Positions 1 through 8,287 of a stretch of 25,085 nt of DNA are shown piece by piece (positions within the stretch are counted from its first letter, which is position 1; every line of letters starts with the position of its first letter). Source of the stretch: ZC4RG29 sp036381475. GTDB taxonomy: Bacteria > Bacteroidota > Bacteroidia > Cytophagales > Cyclobacteriaceae. Location of the stretch: contig DASVCT010000129.1 of assembly GCA_036381475.1 (NCBI GenBank), forward strand, positions 1-25,085, given 5' to 3'. The notes under the pieces were generated by a model. That model was given only the letters and a program-made list of their open reading frames with translations, had not been told where the DNA came from and ran no database searches. Both the position numbers and the translations under genes were made by a program.

Positions 1-1
1 G

Positions 2-1264
2 TCTGCAGATGAGGCGCTGGGTTTGCTCAAATCAGGGCAAAATGTTTTTATCCATAGTGTAGCCGCAGCACCCCGGGTGTTGATCGAGGCGATGGTAAGG
101 AGGGCGGAAGATCTCAAAGATGTAAAGGTTTTTCACCTCCATACCGAAGGCGATGCCCCTTACACGCGCCCCGAGTACAAGGGCGTTTTTCATCATAACG
201 CGTTTTTTATCGGGAGCAACGTGCGCAAGGCAATCGCTGAGGGGAGAGGAAGCTATATCCCAGTATTTCTTTCAGAAATCCCGCGTCTGATACGCCAGGG
301 CATCGTGCCTATCGACGTAGCGCTGGTCACGGTGTCGCCACCCGACCAACACGGATTTTGTTCTCTGGGCACTTCGGTCGATGCGACGCGCGCAGCTATC
401 GATACCGCCAGTGTAGTGATAGCCCAGGTTAACCGGTACATGCCACGAACCCATGGCGACGCCCAGATTCACTACCAGCGACTGACTCGTATGGTCGAAT
501 ACGATACGCCATTGTACCTGCATGACCCTGGAACCATCACGCTTGTCGAGGAGGAGATCGGCCGCAATGTTGCGTCGCTGGTCGAGGACCGTGCTACGCT
601 TCAGCTGGGCATCGGCAGCATTCCCAATGCCGTACTGGCCTCGCTGCACAACCATAAAGACCTCGGCATACATACCGAAATGTTTTCGGATGGCGTAATC
701 CCACTTGTTGAAAAAGGTGTGATCACCGGGAAGTACAAGAAGAAACACCGCGGGAAGATTGTCAGCACGTTTGCATTGGGCACGCAGAAGTTGTACGACT
801 TTATGAATGATAACCCCGGGCTCGCGATGCTGGAGGTCGATTACACGAATGACACGTCTATCATACGGCAGAACCCACGAACGACCGCGATAAATAGCGC
901 AATAGAAGTCGACCTTACCGGTCAGGTTTGCGCCGACAGCATTGGTGAATACATGTACAGTGGTGTGGGAGGTCAGATGGATTTTATGCGTGGCGCCTCG
1001 CTCTCCGAAGGCGGTAAGCCAATTATCGCCATGCCCTCGACGACTGCGAAGGGAAAGTCAAAGATTGTTTCATACCTGCAGCAAGGGGCAGGGGTGGTGA
1101 CCACGCGTGCCCATGTTCACTACGTAGTTACCGAGCACGGCATTGCTTACCTGTACGGCAAATCCATCGCGGACCGGGCAAAGGAACTGATCCGCATTGC
1201 ACACCCCGACCACCGCGAACAGCTCAACCGCGAGTGCTTCGAGCGCTTCCGGACGTCGTTGTAA
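2..1264 (+). CDS. Acetyl-CoA hydrolase / CoA-transferase family protein (5' end outside window)
   Basis: Partial gene: the frame is open to the left window edge, so the true start is upstream and the TTG at 23 need not be the start. The product resembles the acetyl-CoA hydrolase / 4-hydroxybutyrate CoA-transferase (Cat2/AbfT-like) family, which moves CoA between carboxylic acids through a glutamyl-CoA intermediate in the cytoplasm. Support comes from the N-terminal SPPDQHGFCSLGTSVD stretch, the GIGSIPNAVL nucleotide-binding-like turn, HTEMFSDGV (a likely place for the catalytic Glu) and a C-terminal VVTEHGIAYLYGKS block typical of the family. The 413 residues visible from the first internal TTG fit a full length of about 430, so only a few N-terminal residues seem missing. 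The substrate (acetate, butyrate, 4-hydroxybutyrate or other) cannot be fixed from sequence. The stop codon touches that of the converging UPF0316 gene with no spacer. Confidence 0.87.
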   Translation, partial: SADEALGLLKSGQNVFIHSVAAAPRVLIEAMVRRAEDLKDVKVFHLHTEGDAPYTRPEYKGVFHHNAFFIGSNVRKAIAEGRGSYIPVFLSEIPRLIRQGIVPIDVALVTVSPPDQHGFCSLGTSVDATRAAIDTASVVIAQVNRYMPRTHGDAQIHYQRLTRMVEYDTPLYLHDPGTITLVEEEIGRNVASLVEDRATLQLGIGSIPNAVLASLHNHKDLGIHTEMFSDGVIPLVEKGVITGKYKKKHRGKIVSTFALGTQKLYDFMNDNPGLAMLEVDYTNDTSIIRQNPRTTAINSAIEVDLTGQVCADSIGEYMYSGVGGQMDFMRGASLSEGGKPIIAMPSTTAKGKSKIVSYLQQGAGVVTTRAHVHYVVTEHGIAYLYGKSIADRAKELIRIAHPDHREQLNRECFERFRTSL

Positions 1265-1870
1265 TCAATCGCGCCGGATAGAACGCAGCCAGGATACGAT
1301 GCCGCTTCGGGGCGCCTCAGCCAATGCATAATCGTCGGAAGCCCGGTTAACCCTTTCAATTGTGTAAAAGGCCGTGGGCAACGATTGCTGAAGAAACTCG
1401 AGCAGTTCATCCAGGCGTTCCCGTTCGAGCACGGTGAACACTACGTTTTCAGCGCCATCGCGACCGTGCGCATTAATGGAAGTGTATCGGAAGTCGACTC
1501 CGGCAAGAAATGTGGTCAGAGGTACGATGTCTTTTCGTGTGATTATCCTGACGATCACCTTCCCGTATGCGATGCGTTCTTCGATGATCATGCCGACAAG
1601 GATTCCGATCGCAAATCCTGCGGGATAAGCGAAGTAACAGACCCAATTGTCGAGGTGCTGAAAGATCTGCCGTATCGCCATCAGCCAGATGAACGACTCG
1701 AAAAAGCCCATGATGGTGGCCGTGGCTTTTCTGCCTCCGAGCACGTAAATGATTCGGATGGTATTGATCGACACGTCCGCAATGCGTGCACCAAAGATCA
1801 GCAGCGGCAATAGCACATAGCGATAGGCCTCTTCCGGGATACCGAGGTTGGAGAGAAAATGAGTTTCCAT
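1265..1870 (-). CDS. UPF0316 / DUF2179 (DUF5698) integral membrane protein
   Basis: A 201-residue protein of the UPF0316 family (B. subtilis YebE-like). The N-terminal half has about three hydrophobic segments (around residues 18-40, 50-68 and 78-98) with the family-like run RIADVSINTIRIIYVLGGRK. The C-terminal half is a soluble alpha/beta DUF2179 domain (about residues 105-180; VIVRIITRKDIVPLTTFL onward), a small regulatory-type fold also found in YitT-type membrane proteins. No biochemical role is established for the family, and none is inferred here. It begins 17 bases after the radA stop in the same direction, so it is probably co-transcribed as the last gene of a radA unit. The start ATG at 1870 is the only good in-frame candidate. 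No Shine-Dalgarno sequence is visible. Confidence 0.85.
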   Translation of the reverse strand: METHFLSNLGIPEEAYRYVLLPLLIFGARIADVSINTIRIIYVLGGRKATATIMGFFESFIWLMAIRQIFQHLDNWVCYFAYPAGFAIGILVGMIIEERIAYGKVIVRIITRKDIVPLTTFLAGVDFRYTSINAHGRDGAENVVFTVLERERLDELLEFLQQSLPTAFYTIERVNRASDDYALAEAPRSGIVSWLRSIRRD

Positions 1871-1887
1871 GTTGATGAATTCGCTGA

Positions 1888-3267
1888 TTACTCCATTACA
1901 TACTGAATGACCTCCTGCAGCTTTCCGAGCGCGTTGATCTTTATGCCGGGCTTTTCGAGGTCAACAGATTTTTTGTTGTGCCGTGAGATGTGGATTTCAC
2001 TGAAGCCTAGCTTTTCCGCTTCGGAGATGCGTTGGTCGGCGTGATGCACGGCGCGCAGCTCCCCGCCCAATCCTACTTCGGCTGCGAACGCAACCTTATC
2101 GGACACGGGTATTTCTTGCAGCGAAGAGACAAGGGAAACGCATAAAGCGAGATCGATGGCAGGGTCCTCTACTTTGATCCCGCCTGCCATGTTCACGAAT
2201 ACGTCGTACCGGCCCATTGGAAAGCCGCACCGCTTTTCCAGGACCGCCAGCAACATGTTCAGCCGCTTGGGATCGAAGCCTGTGGTCGTTCGCTGCGGCG
2301 TACCATAGGCTGCCGGACTTACCAGGGATTGTACTTCGATCAGAAGAGGACGGTTCCCTTCGATGGTGGCGCCGATCGTGATTCCGCTGAGGCTCGGATC
2401 TTTTTGCGAGATGAGTATTTCCGAGGGATTTGAAACCTGGCGCAGACCGTTTCCAAGCATTTCATATATGCCCATTTCTGAAGTTGGCCCGAAACGGTTT
2501 TTCACGGTCCTCAGAATGCGATACACCAGGTGCCGGTCTCCTTCGAACTGCAGCACCGTGTCGACCATGTGCTCCAGCACTTTGGGGCCCGCCAGCAAAC
2601 CATCTTTGGTAATATGGCCGATCAGAACGACCGGCGTTTCCGATTCCTTGGCAAACCTGAGGAGTTCACCAGCGCATTGCCGAACCTGGGCAATACTTCC
2701 CGCGGCAGAGTCCAGCAGGTCGGAGTACAACGTCTGTATGGAGTCGATAACGACAAGGTCCGGCTGGATGGACTCGATCGCCTGGAAGATATTCCGCGTT
2801 CGCGTTTCTGTAAGAATGTAACAGTGCTCGTTGCCGTCCAGCCCCATGCGAGACGCCCGCATCCTGATCTGCTGCTCGCTTTCCTCACCGGAAACGTAAA
2901 GCGTTTTCTTTCCGGAAAGGGAGGTGCCAAGCTGTAACATGAGCGTCGACTTTCCGATACCCGGTTCACCACCGATCAGTATGAGTGATCCGGGGACAAT
3001 GCCGCCGCCCAGCACGCGGTTAAGCTCCTGGTCACGCGTCATCAGGCGAACTTCTCCTCCCTCGCCGATTTCGTTGAGCTTCTTCGGTTGCGCTACGCGT
3101 TGAGTGGTGCCGGAAGTTGTGCGCCAATCGCTTTTACCTACATCATGCTTCTGGACGACTTCTTCCACGAAGGTGTTCCATGAGCCGCATGCTGGACACT
3201 TGCCAAGCCACTTGGGCGACTCATAGCCGCACTGCTGACAGAAGAAAAGAGATCGGATTTTTGCCAA
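1888..3267 (-). CDS. radA: DNA repair protein RadA (Sms)
   Basis: RadA/Sms is a RecA-like ATPase and branch-migration helicase that helps process recombination intermediates. The 459-residue product has the family layout: an N-terminal four-Cys zinc finger (Cys10, Cys13, Cys24, Cys27), Walker A GGEPGIGKST (99-108), Walker B LVVIDSI (171-177), the diagnostic KNRFG motif (256-260), then a Lon-protease-like C-terminal domain. I chose a TTG start at 3267 because it gives the canonical N-terminus MAKIRSLFFCQQCG. A longer frame begins at a GTG at 3315, but its 16 extra residues do not look like RadA, and a perfect TAnnTTTG promoter box (3286-3293) lies between the two candidates, so the GTG would be upstream of transcription. 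It is followed by the UPF0316 gene and is divergent from the DUF3857 pair. Confidence 0.95.
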   Translation of the reverse strand: MAKIRSLFFCQQCGYESPKWLGKCPACGSWNTFVEEVVQKHDVGKSDWRTTSGTTQRVAQPKKLNEIGEGGEVRLMTRDQELNRVLGGGIVPGSLILIGGEPGIGKSTLMLQLGTSLSGKKTLYVSGEESEQQIRMRASRMGLDGNEHCYILTETRTRNIFQAIESIQPDLVVIDSIQTLYSDLLDSAAGSIAQVRQCAGELLRFAKESETPVVLIGHITKDGLLAGPKVLEHMVDTVLQFEGDRHLVYRILRTVKNRFGPTSEMGIYEMLGNGLRQVSNPSEILISQKDPSLSGITIGATIEGNRPLLIEVQSLVSPAAYGTPQRTTTGFDPKRLNMLLAVLEKRCGFPMGRYDVFVNMAGGIKVEDPAIDLALCVSLVSSLQEIPVSDKVAFAAEVGLGGELRAVHHADQRISEAEKLGFSEIHISRHNKKSVDLEKPGIKINALGKLQEVIQYVME

Positions 3268-3285
3268 ACGGTTACTTTTTTGCTC

Positions 3286-3293
3286 CAAAGGTA
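3286..3293 (-). promoter_or_regulatory. Putative -7 promoter element for radA
   Basis: TACCTTTG on the minus strand matches the Bacteroidota -7 consensus TAnnTTTG exactly. It ends 18 bases before the TTG start of radA, giving a short 5' leader. I do not see a convincing -33 TTTG at the usual distance, so the call rests on the -7 box and its position. Confidence 0.45.
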
Positions 3294-3396
3294 TGAAAAC
3301 CTTACATAAGCCCACGTGTGCCCTGTTTGCAGCAAGTGAAGCAAAATGTTGATATTCGTATTTGAAACTTTTTCATTAATCTAAGATCCTTCTGTT

Positions 3397-5415
3397 ATGT
3401 GCAAAGCATTTGCTTTGGTTGCGTTGTGTGTGACGTTCAGTTTTCTTGAAACCCTCGCGCAAAAGCCACCCTTAAAATTCGGCGACGTCAGCACGGAAGA
3501 GCTAAAGATGTCGCAATACGCACCCGACTCAGCGGCGGCTGCCGTGGTCCTTTGCGACTATGGTGAGTCTGACCTCAAGTATGATCAGAATCAGGGTTTT
3601 TATCTGGTATTCGAACGCCTCACGCGCATCAAGATCCTTACCCGTGACGGTTATGATGAGGCCAACTTCCAGATCCCGCTGTACACGGGACAGAACGAAT
3701 ACCGCGAGAAACTGTCTGGCCTGAAGGTCGTAACCTACAACCTCGTCGATGGTAAGGTCAAGGAGACGAAAGCGTCCGACGACGCAGTGTTCCAGGAAGC
3801 CTACAATGAGAACTACGATATCGTGAAGGTTGCCGCCCCGGAAATAAGGGAAGGATCAGTTGTTGAAATTACTTACAAAATAACAACGGCCAGTGTCCAC
3901 AACCTTCAGGATTGGGCCTTTCAATCGACGATTCCCGTGGTTTGGAGTGAGTATCGTGCGCACATCCCTGACTTCTTCAACTATGAGAGGTACATGCAGG
4001 GATATATCACCGCTGCCACTCACGAAGAAAAATACATCCCTCGCACGCTGACGTTGCAGTCGAAATCCCGCGATTTCATGGGTGGTACATCTTTCCAGCA
4101 GGATCGCATTGATTACAAGGAGTACTACCTGAGGCTCGCCGCCAAGGACGTGCCGGCGTTCAAGGAAGAACCGTACCTCACCACGTACAAGGACTACATC
4201 TCAAAAATCAACTTCGAACTCGCCTATGTGAAATTTCCCAACAGGCCGATCGAGCCTGTGCTCGGCACATGGGAGGAGATCAACAAGAAGCTTTGGGAAC
4301 ATAGCGATTTTGGCGGGCAATTAAAGGGCAATGCCTTTCTCGGTAAGATTGTGGAATCGGTGACGGCCGGAGCCTCCACCCCTGACGCCAAGATCGCCGC
4401 CATTCACGATTACGTGCGCACCAACATCGAATGGAACGGCCGCAACCGCATTTTTGCCCAAAGTTCGCTCAAGAAGGTGCTCGACGAGGGCAAGGGGTCG
4501 TGCGCCGACATCAACCTGACGATGGCCTGCATGCTTGCCAAAGCAGGCTTCACCGTATTCCCGGTGATCCTGAGTACACGGGACAATGGTTTTGTCCGGG
4601 ATAACTTTCCGCTGCTTTCCCAATTCAATTACACAGCCTGCGCGGTAGTTGTAGAGGGCAAGCACCTGGTCCTCGATGCTACGCGGAGATCACTGCCAGC
4701 AGGTGTCCTTCCACGGAATTGCCTCAACGGGAAAGGATTCCTTATAAGCGGCCAGGGTGGTTCCTGGATCGACTTGAACCCGACGGTAAAGTCAAGGTCG
4801 GTCGTGTCCGTAGAACTTAATTTCGACGAGGACGGCGAGGCAAATTATTCACTCAACCGTGTCATGGAAGGTTATTATGGTTACGAAAGCCGTGCCTCAT
4901 ACCTGGACAAGGGAGAAGAAGCATATGTGAAGTCATTCCTGGGAGGTCGCGCATGGAATATTAAGGAGAAGAACTTTGAAGACACGGAAGATATCACCAA
5001 ACCCTTCAGGGAGCGGTACGAAATTGTCGCTCAAGATGACGTGGAAGGGACCGAAGAGGTTCTGTACATCGATCCCATGCTGATGAATGCCGAAAAGGAA
5101 AACCCGTTCAAACTGGAAAAGCGTGAATACCCGGTGGACTTTGGTCATCCTTTCGAAAGAGTTCTCACGTTCAAACTCAAGGTGCCCGCCGGATACCAGG
5201 TAGACGAACTGCCGAAAGCCAAACTCCTCATGTTGCCCGGCAACACCGCCCGGTATGCATTTAACACGACGGTGAACGGCGATGTAGTTACCGTAACCAG
5301 CATATTGTCGATCAACAAAGCGATTTACACCCAGCTTGAGTACCCGAATCTCAGGGAATTCTATAATCAGGTGGTAGCTACGCAATCCGGTCAGATAATT
5401 CTGAAGAAAATTTGA
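3397..5415 (+). CDS. Secreted DUF3857 / transglutaminase-like protein with altered triad
   Basis: A 672-residue exported protein. Residues 1-21 form a signal peptide ending ETLA|Q. A DUF3857 domain follows (about 50-230), then a transglutaminase-like (papain-fold) core (about 310-430) and a beta-rich C-terminal region similar to DUF3858. The Cys of the core is Cys369 in GKGSCADINLTMACML, and the acidic residue is Asp427 in LVLDATRRSLP. The position where a His is expected is Tyr412 (FNYTAC). In the downstream paralogue the matching spacing is Cys-44-His-15-Glu, here Cys-43-Tyr-15-Asp, so the alignment is firm. Classical transglutaminase or protease chemistry is therefore doubtful; a binding or scaffold role is possible. 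Only 3 bases separate it from the next gene, so the two are a tandem duplicated operon. It was probably exported to the periplasm or cell surface; the substrate is unknown. Confidence 0.85.
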   Translation: MCKAFALVALCVTFSFLETLAQKPPLKFGDVSTEELKMSQYAPDSAAAAVVLCDYGESDLKYDQNQGFYLVFERLTRIKILTRDGYDEANFQIPLYTGQNEYREKLSGLKVVTYNLVDGKVKETKASDDAVFQEAYNENYDIVKVAAPEIREGSVVEITYKITTASVHNLQDWAFQSTIPVVWSEYRAHIPDFFNYERYMQGYITAATHEEKYIPRTLTLQSKSRDFMGGTSFQQDRIDYKEYYLRLAAKDVPAFKEEPYLTTYKDYISKINFELAYVKFPNRPIEPVLGTWEEINKKLWEHSDFGGQLKGNAFLGKIVESVTAGASTPDAKIAAIHDYVRTNIEWNGRNRIFAQSSLKKVLDEGKGSCADINLTMACMLAKAGFTVFPVILSTRDNGFVRDNFPLLSQFNYTACAVVVEGKHLVLDATRRSLPAGVLPRNCLNGKGFLISGQGGSWIDLNPTVKSRSVVSVELNFDEDGEANYSLNRVMEGYYGYESRASYLDKGEEAYVKSFLGGRAWNIKEKNFEDTEDITKPFRERYEIVAQDDVEGTEEVLYIDPMLMNAEKENPFKLEKREYPVDFGHPFERVLTFKLKVPAGYQVDELPKAKLLMLPGNTARYAFNTTVNGDVVTVTSILSINKAIYTQLEYPNLREFYNQVVATQSGQIILKKI

Positions 5416-5418
5416 TTC

Positions 5419-7332
5419 ATGACCGTTTTCAGGATACTCCTTTTCTTATTCCTAGTCCCTGCCTTTGTTAAGGCGGGGGACTATGGCTATCCCGTAAGCG
5501 ATATTCCCGAAGAACTCATGAAAGACGTCAACGTGGTGGTCCGCGAAGACGTTATGAGCTACAGGATCGTCTCCAGGAGCAGCGCAGTGCTGAACGTCAG
5601 ATTCGTCGCGACAATCCTGAACAAGAAAGGTTCACACTATGCCGTCCGGGGTGTTCATTACAGCAAACTGGAAAAAATTAACTTCATCCGGGGTGCTATT
5701 TACAACTCCGCAGGCATCCAGATCAGAAAACTCCGCAATAACGAAATCAAAGATCAGAGCATCAACGACGGCGTCGCCTTATACCGCGACGACCGGGTGA
5801 AGATTGCAGACCTGTCCACTACGGCATACCCGTATACGGTCGAGTTCGAATATGAACAAGAGGTGAAATACCTCTACGACATACCCGACAGCTGGTTCTC
5901 CGGACGGAATACCTCCACACAAAAGGCCATCTACAAGCTCATCTTTCCACCGGAACTTAAACCGAGATACAAACTTGTCAACCTGGAACAGGAGCCCGTG
6001 CGTGAAACACTTAAGGACGGGGCGGTATCGCTGACCTGGACGTTCGAAAACATTGAAGCGATTGTCCCGGAGCCTGATGGCCCGCATCCAAGCGAATTGA
6101 GGCCCGGCATACTGGCTGCGCCGACCAGCTTTGAATATGGAGGATATGCCGGCGACATGTCGTCATGGGCCGAATTCGGGAAATGGTTCGGCCTGCTGAA
6201 CAAGGATCGCGATGTGCTTCCCCCGGCGACGAAAGCAAAGGTAGCCGAACTCACCCAAGGGTTGACTACCGACGAAGAAAAAGCCCGCGTCCTGTATCAC
6301 TACCTTCAGAGTAAGACGCGATACGTGAACATCTCACTTGGTATCGGAGGGCTGCAAGCATTCCCGGCCGAAGTCGTCGACCAAACGGGTTATGGTGATT
6401 GCAAGGCGCTCTCCAATTATATGGTGGCACTGCTAAAGGAAGCGGGCGTCAAAGCCTACTATGCGATCGTGGCAGCCGGGGATGACGTTGCGCCGCTGAT
6501 CGAGGATTTTCCGAGCCATCAAAGTACCAACCATGTTATAGTCGCTGTGCCGGGAGAGCGCGACACGTTGTGGCTGGAATGCACGAGCCAATCACAACCC
6601 TTCGGTTACATGGGCGCTTTCACCAGCGACAGGAAGGCACTGCTGATAACCGAAGAAGGGGGAAAGCTGGTGAATACGGTGCGGTATCCCGACTCGCTGA
6701 ATGTACGCATCCGAAACGCCCGTGTGGTGATGGATGCCGCCGGCAACGCTACAGCCACGGTGCAGACGTCGTATTCCGGACTCCAGTACGATGCCGAAGG
6801 CTTGAGCAGCGTTCTGAATGGCCGCTATGATGCCCAGAAAGAATGGGCCCTGGAAAACACAGACATACCCAGTTTCAATCTTCAGAAATTCAATTTCCAG
6901 GAGCACAAGGATAAACTACCCGAAGCTGTGGTGAGCCTGAACCTCGAACTGAACCGGTTGGCGTCGGCCAGCGGCAAGCGGCTATTTCTCATACCTAACC
7001 TCATGAACCGGTCGGGATATCTACCCCAGAGCATCTCCGATCGAAAGACGGATCTCGTGATCGACCATGGGTTCGTTCACATCGATACTATAGAGTACGA
7101 AATGCCGGAAGTCCTTTACCCGGAGTTTCTGCCAAAGCCGGTCGAGCTGCATACTCCTTTTGGCTCGTACGAAGCATCGTGCACGGCAGAGGCGGGCCGC
7201 GTGGTTTACGTGCGACGCTTCACGCTAAAGAAGGGCCGGTATCCCGCTTTGAAATACAACGAGTATGTCGATTTCCGCAGGGCGATAGGCAAAGCGGACA
7301 ACACGAAACTCGTGTTGATGAACAAGACCTGA
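5419..7332 (+). CDS. Secreted DUF3857 / transglutaminase-like protein with intact Cys-His-Glu
   Basis: A 637-residue paralogue of the preceding gene, sharing signal peptide, DUF3857 (about 50-215), transglutaminase-like core (about 265-400) and a beta-rich C-terminus. The signal peptide is residues 1-19 (cleavage near VKA|G). The core keeps Cys328 (GYGDCKALSNYMVALL), His372 (TNHVIVAV) and Glu387 (LWLECTSQSQPFGY). Glu instead of Asp as third residue is, from memory, usual for this Bacteroidota subfamily. It is likely an active periplasmic or surface peptidase or transglutaminase of unknown substrate. Identity to the upstream copy is low outside the motifs, so the duplication is old. The TGA stop forms the palindrome TGATCA with the stop of the converging SDR gene, leaving no intergenic bases. 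Translation probably couples to the upstream gene across the 3-base spacer; no Shine-Dalgarno sequence is visible. Confidence 0.87.
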   Translation: MTVFRILLFLFLVPAFVKAGDYGYPVSDIPEELMKDVNVVVREDVMSYRIVSRSSAVLNVRFVATILNKKGSHYAVRGVHYSKLEKINFIRGAIYNSAGIQIRKLRNNEIKDQSINDGVALYRDDRVKIADLSTTAYPYTVEFEYEQEVKYLYDIPDSWFSGRNTSTQKAIYKLIFPPELKPRYKLVNLEQEPVRETLKDGAVSLTWTFENIEAIVPEPDGPHPSELRPGILAAPTSFEYGGYAGDMSSWAEFGKWFGLLNKDRDVLPPATKAKVAELTQGLTTDEEKARVLYHYLQSKTRYVNISLGIGGLQAFPAEVVDQTGYGDCKALSNYMVALLKEAGVKAYYAIVAAGDDVAPLIEDFPSHQSTNHVIVAVPGERDTLWLECTSQSQPFGYMGAFTSDRKALLITEEGGKLVNTVRYPDSLNVRIRNARVVMDAAGNATATVQTSYSGLQYDAEGLSSVLNGRYDAQKEWALENTDIPSFNLQKFNFQEHKDKLPEAVVSLNLELNRLASASGKRLFLIPNLMNRSGYLPQSISDRKTDLVIDHGFVHIDTIEYEMPEVLYPEFLPKPVELHTPFGSYEASCTAEAGRVVYVRRFTLKKGRYPALKYNEYVDFRRAIGKADNTKLVLMNKT

Positions 7333-8139
7333 TCAGGGGATCGGCGCATTGGCTTCGCGCGCCATAACGTTGTATACCATCTTATCTGCTATTCCCGGAA
7401 AGAGCTTGTTCAACCACACCGCAAGTTTGCCTTGTGTTGTGAGGACGATTATGCGCTTGCGTTTTACAGTAGCCTTATAGATGTGACGCGCGCATTCTTC
7501 AGCGGTCATCATTTTTTCTTCATTGCGAGGTGAGACATTTTGCGGCGTGCCGTCACGGGTCAGGGAACGCTGGCGTATTCCCGAAGCCGTGAATCCCGGG
7601 CACGCAGTCAGCACGTGGACGCCGGATTTAAGAAGTTCTGTACGCAATACCTCCAGAAAGCCGTTGAGTGCAAACTTGGACGAGGAATAGCCCGCGCGGC
7701 CCGGCAACCCACGAAAGCCCGCCACAGAACTAATACCCACTATCGAGCCTTTATTGCGCATGATTTCGGGAAGGCAATACCGGGTAGCATACAATACGCC
7801 AAAGAAGTTGATCTCCATGACCTTGCGGATCACGTCCAGCTCGACTTCGGAAAAGAGGGCACGCATGGAGATGCCCGCATTGTTGATGAGGATGTCGATT
7901 TTCCCGAATCGCTTCACCGCTTCTTCTGCCATCAGCCGGTTGTCTTCTTCACGCGACACGTCTGCGCGAAAGCCCGCCACCTCTAGGCCTTGCTGACGAA
8001 GCTCGGCAACGGCCTGGTCGAGCGCGTTGCCGTCGCGACCGGTTATCAGCACGCGGCTACCATGACGACCGAACTCCGCCGCCAGTGCCTTGCCTATGCC
8101 TGAAGAGCCTCCGGTGATGATGACTACCTTGTCTTTCAT
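7333..8139 (-). CDS. SDR family NAD(P)-dependent oxidoreductase
   Basis: A 268-residue classical short-chain dehydrogenase/reductase with a Rossmann fold. Visible motifs are TGGSSGIG (9-16, nucleotide binding), NNAG (86-89), catalytic Ser137/Ser138 in ISSVAG, and Tyr151/Lys155 in YSSSKFA. GRDG after the second strand (LITGRDG) suggests NADP preference, which is inference. Family context (LPEIMRNKGSIVGISSVAGFRGLPGRAGYSSSKFAL region) resembles DHRS7B/YqjQ-like SDRs; the substrate is unknown. The start is the ATG at 8139, giving the standard MKDKVVIITGG N-terminus. A longer frame from a TTG at 8196 would translate an 8-bp tandem repeat into a low-complexity TSTHQHFNTSTLQH leader and is unlikely to be real. 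It lies downstream of the SNF2 gene in the same direction with a 148-base gap. Confidence 0.9.
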   Translation of the reverse strand: MKDKVVIITGGSSGIGKALAAEFGRHGSRVLITGRDGNALDQAVAELRQQGLEVAGFRADVSREEDNRLMAEEAVKRFGKIDILINNAGISMRALFSEVELDVIRKVMEINFFGVLYATRYCLPEIMRNKGSIVGISSVAGFRGLPGRAGYSSSKFALNGFLEVLRTELLKSGVHVLTACPGFTASGIRQRSLTRDGTPQNVSPRNEEKMMTAEECARHIYKATVKRKRIIVLTTQGKLAVWLNKLFPGIADKMVYNVMAREANAPIP

Positions 8140-8142
8140 GAT

Positions 8143-8182
8143 GTGTTGAAGTGTTGAAGTGTTGAAGTGTTGATGTGTTGAT
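8143..8182. repeat. 8-bp tandem repeat, five units, upstream of the SDR start
   Basis: Three exact copies of GTGTTGAA followed by two of GTGTTGAT (plus strand), then a partial GTG. The array ends 3 bases from the SDR start codon, so it would sit in the 5' leader of the SDR transcript or in its promoter. The unit length is not a multiple of three, so copy change would also shift any frame read through it. The minus-strand unit TTCAACAC recalls repeats I associate with Bacteroidota intergenic DNA (recollection, not searched). Confidence 0.95.
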
Positions 8183-8207
8183 GTGGGTGCGCGCAAAGAG
8201 ATCTATG

Positions 8208-8220
8208 CCCAGGATCTGGG
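8208..8220. repeat. Short inverted repeat in the SNF2–SDR gap
   Basis: CCCAG-GAT-CTGGG forms a perfect 5-bp stem with a 3-base loop, located between the SNF2 stop (8288) and the 8-bp repeat. It is followed by no clear U-tract in either direction, so I do not call it a terminator. The rest of the gap (8221-8287) shows nothing I can assign. Confidence 0.35.
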
Positions 8221-8287
8221 AGGGTGCGTTCCTATGAGTCTAACCCCAATGAGGTCATCGCATACGTCCCGGTGTTATCCTCATTTG

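Noticed and set aside
272..748. A 158-codon minus-strand frame inside the CoA-transferase gene
   Set aside because: Shadow of the real gene on the plus strand.
8143..8182. Short repeat as a CRISPR array
   Set aside because: Units are 8 bp and directly adjoining with no spacers, and no cas gene is near.
8137..8196. N-terminal extension of the SDR to a TTG at 8196
   Set aside because: It would translate the 8-bp repeat into low-complexity sequence, whereas the ATG at 8139 gives the standard Rossmann start.
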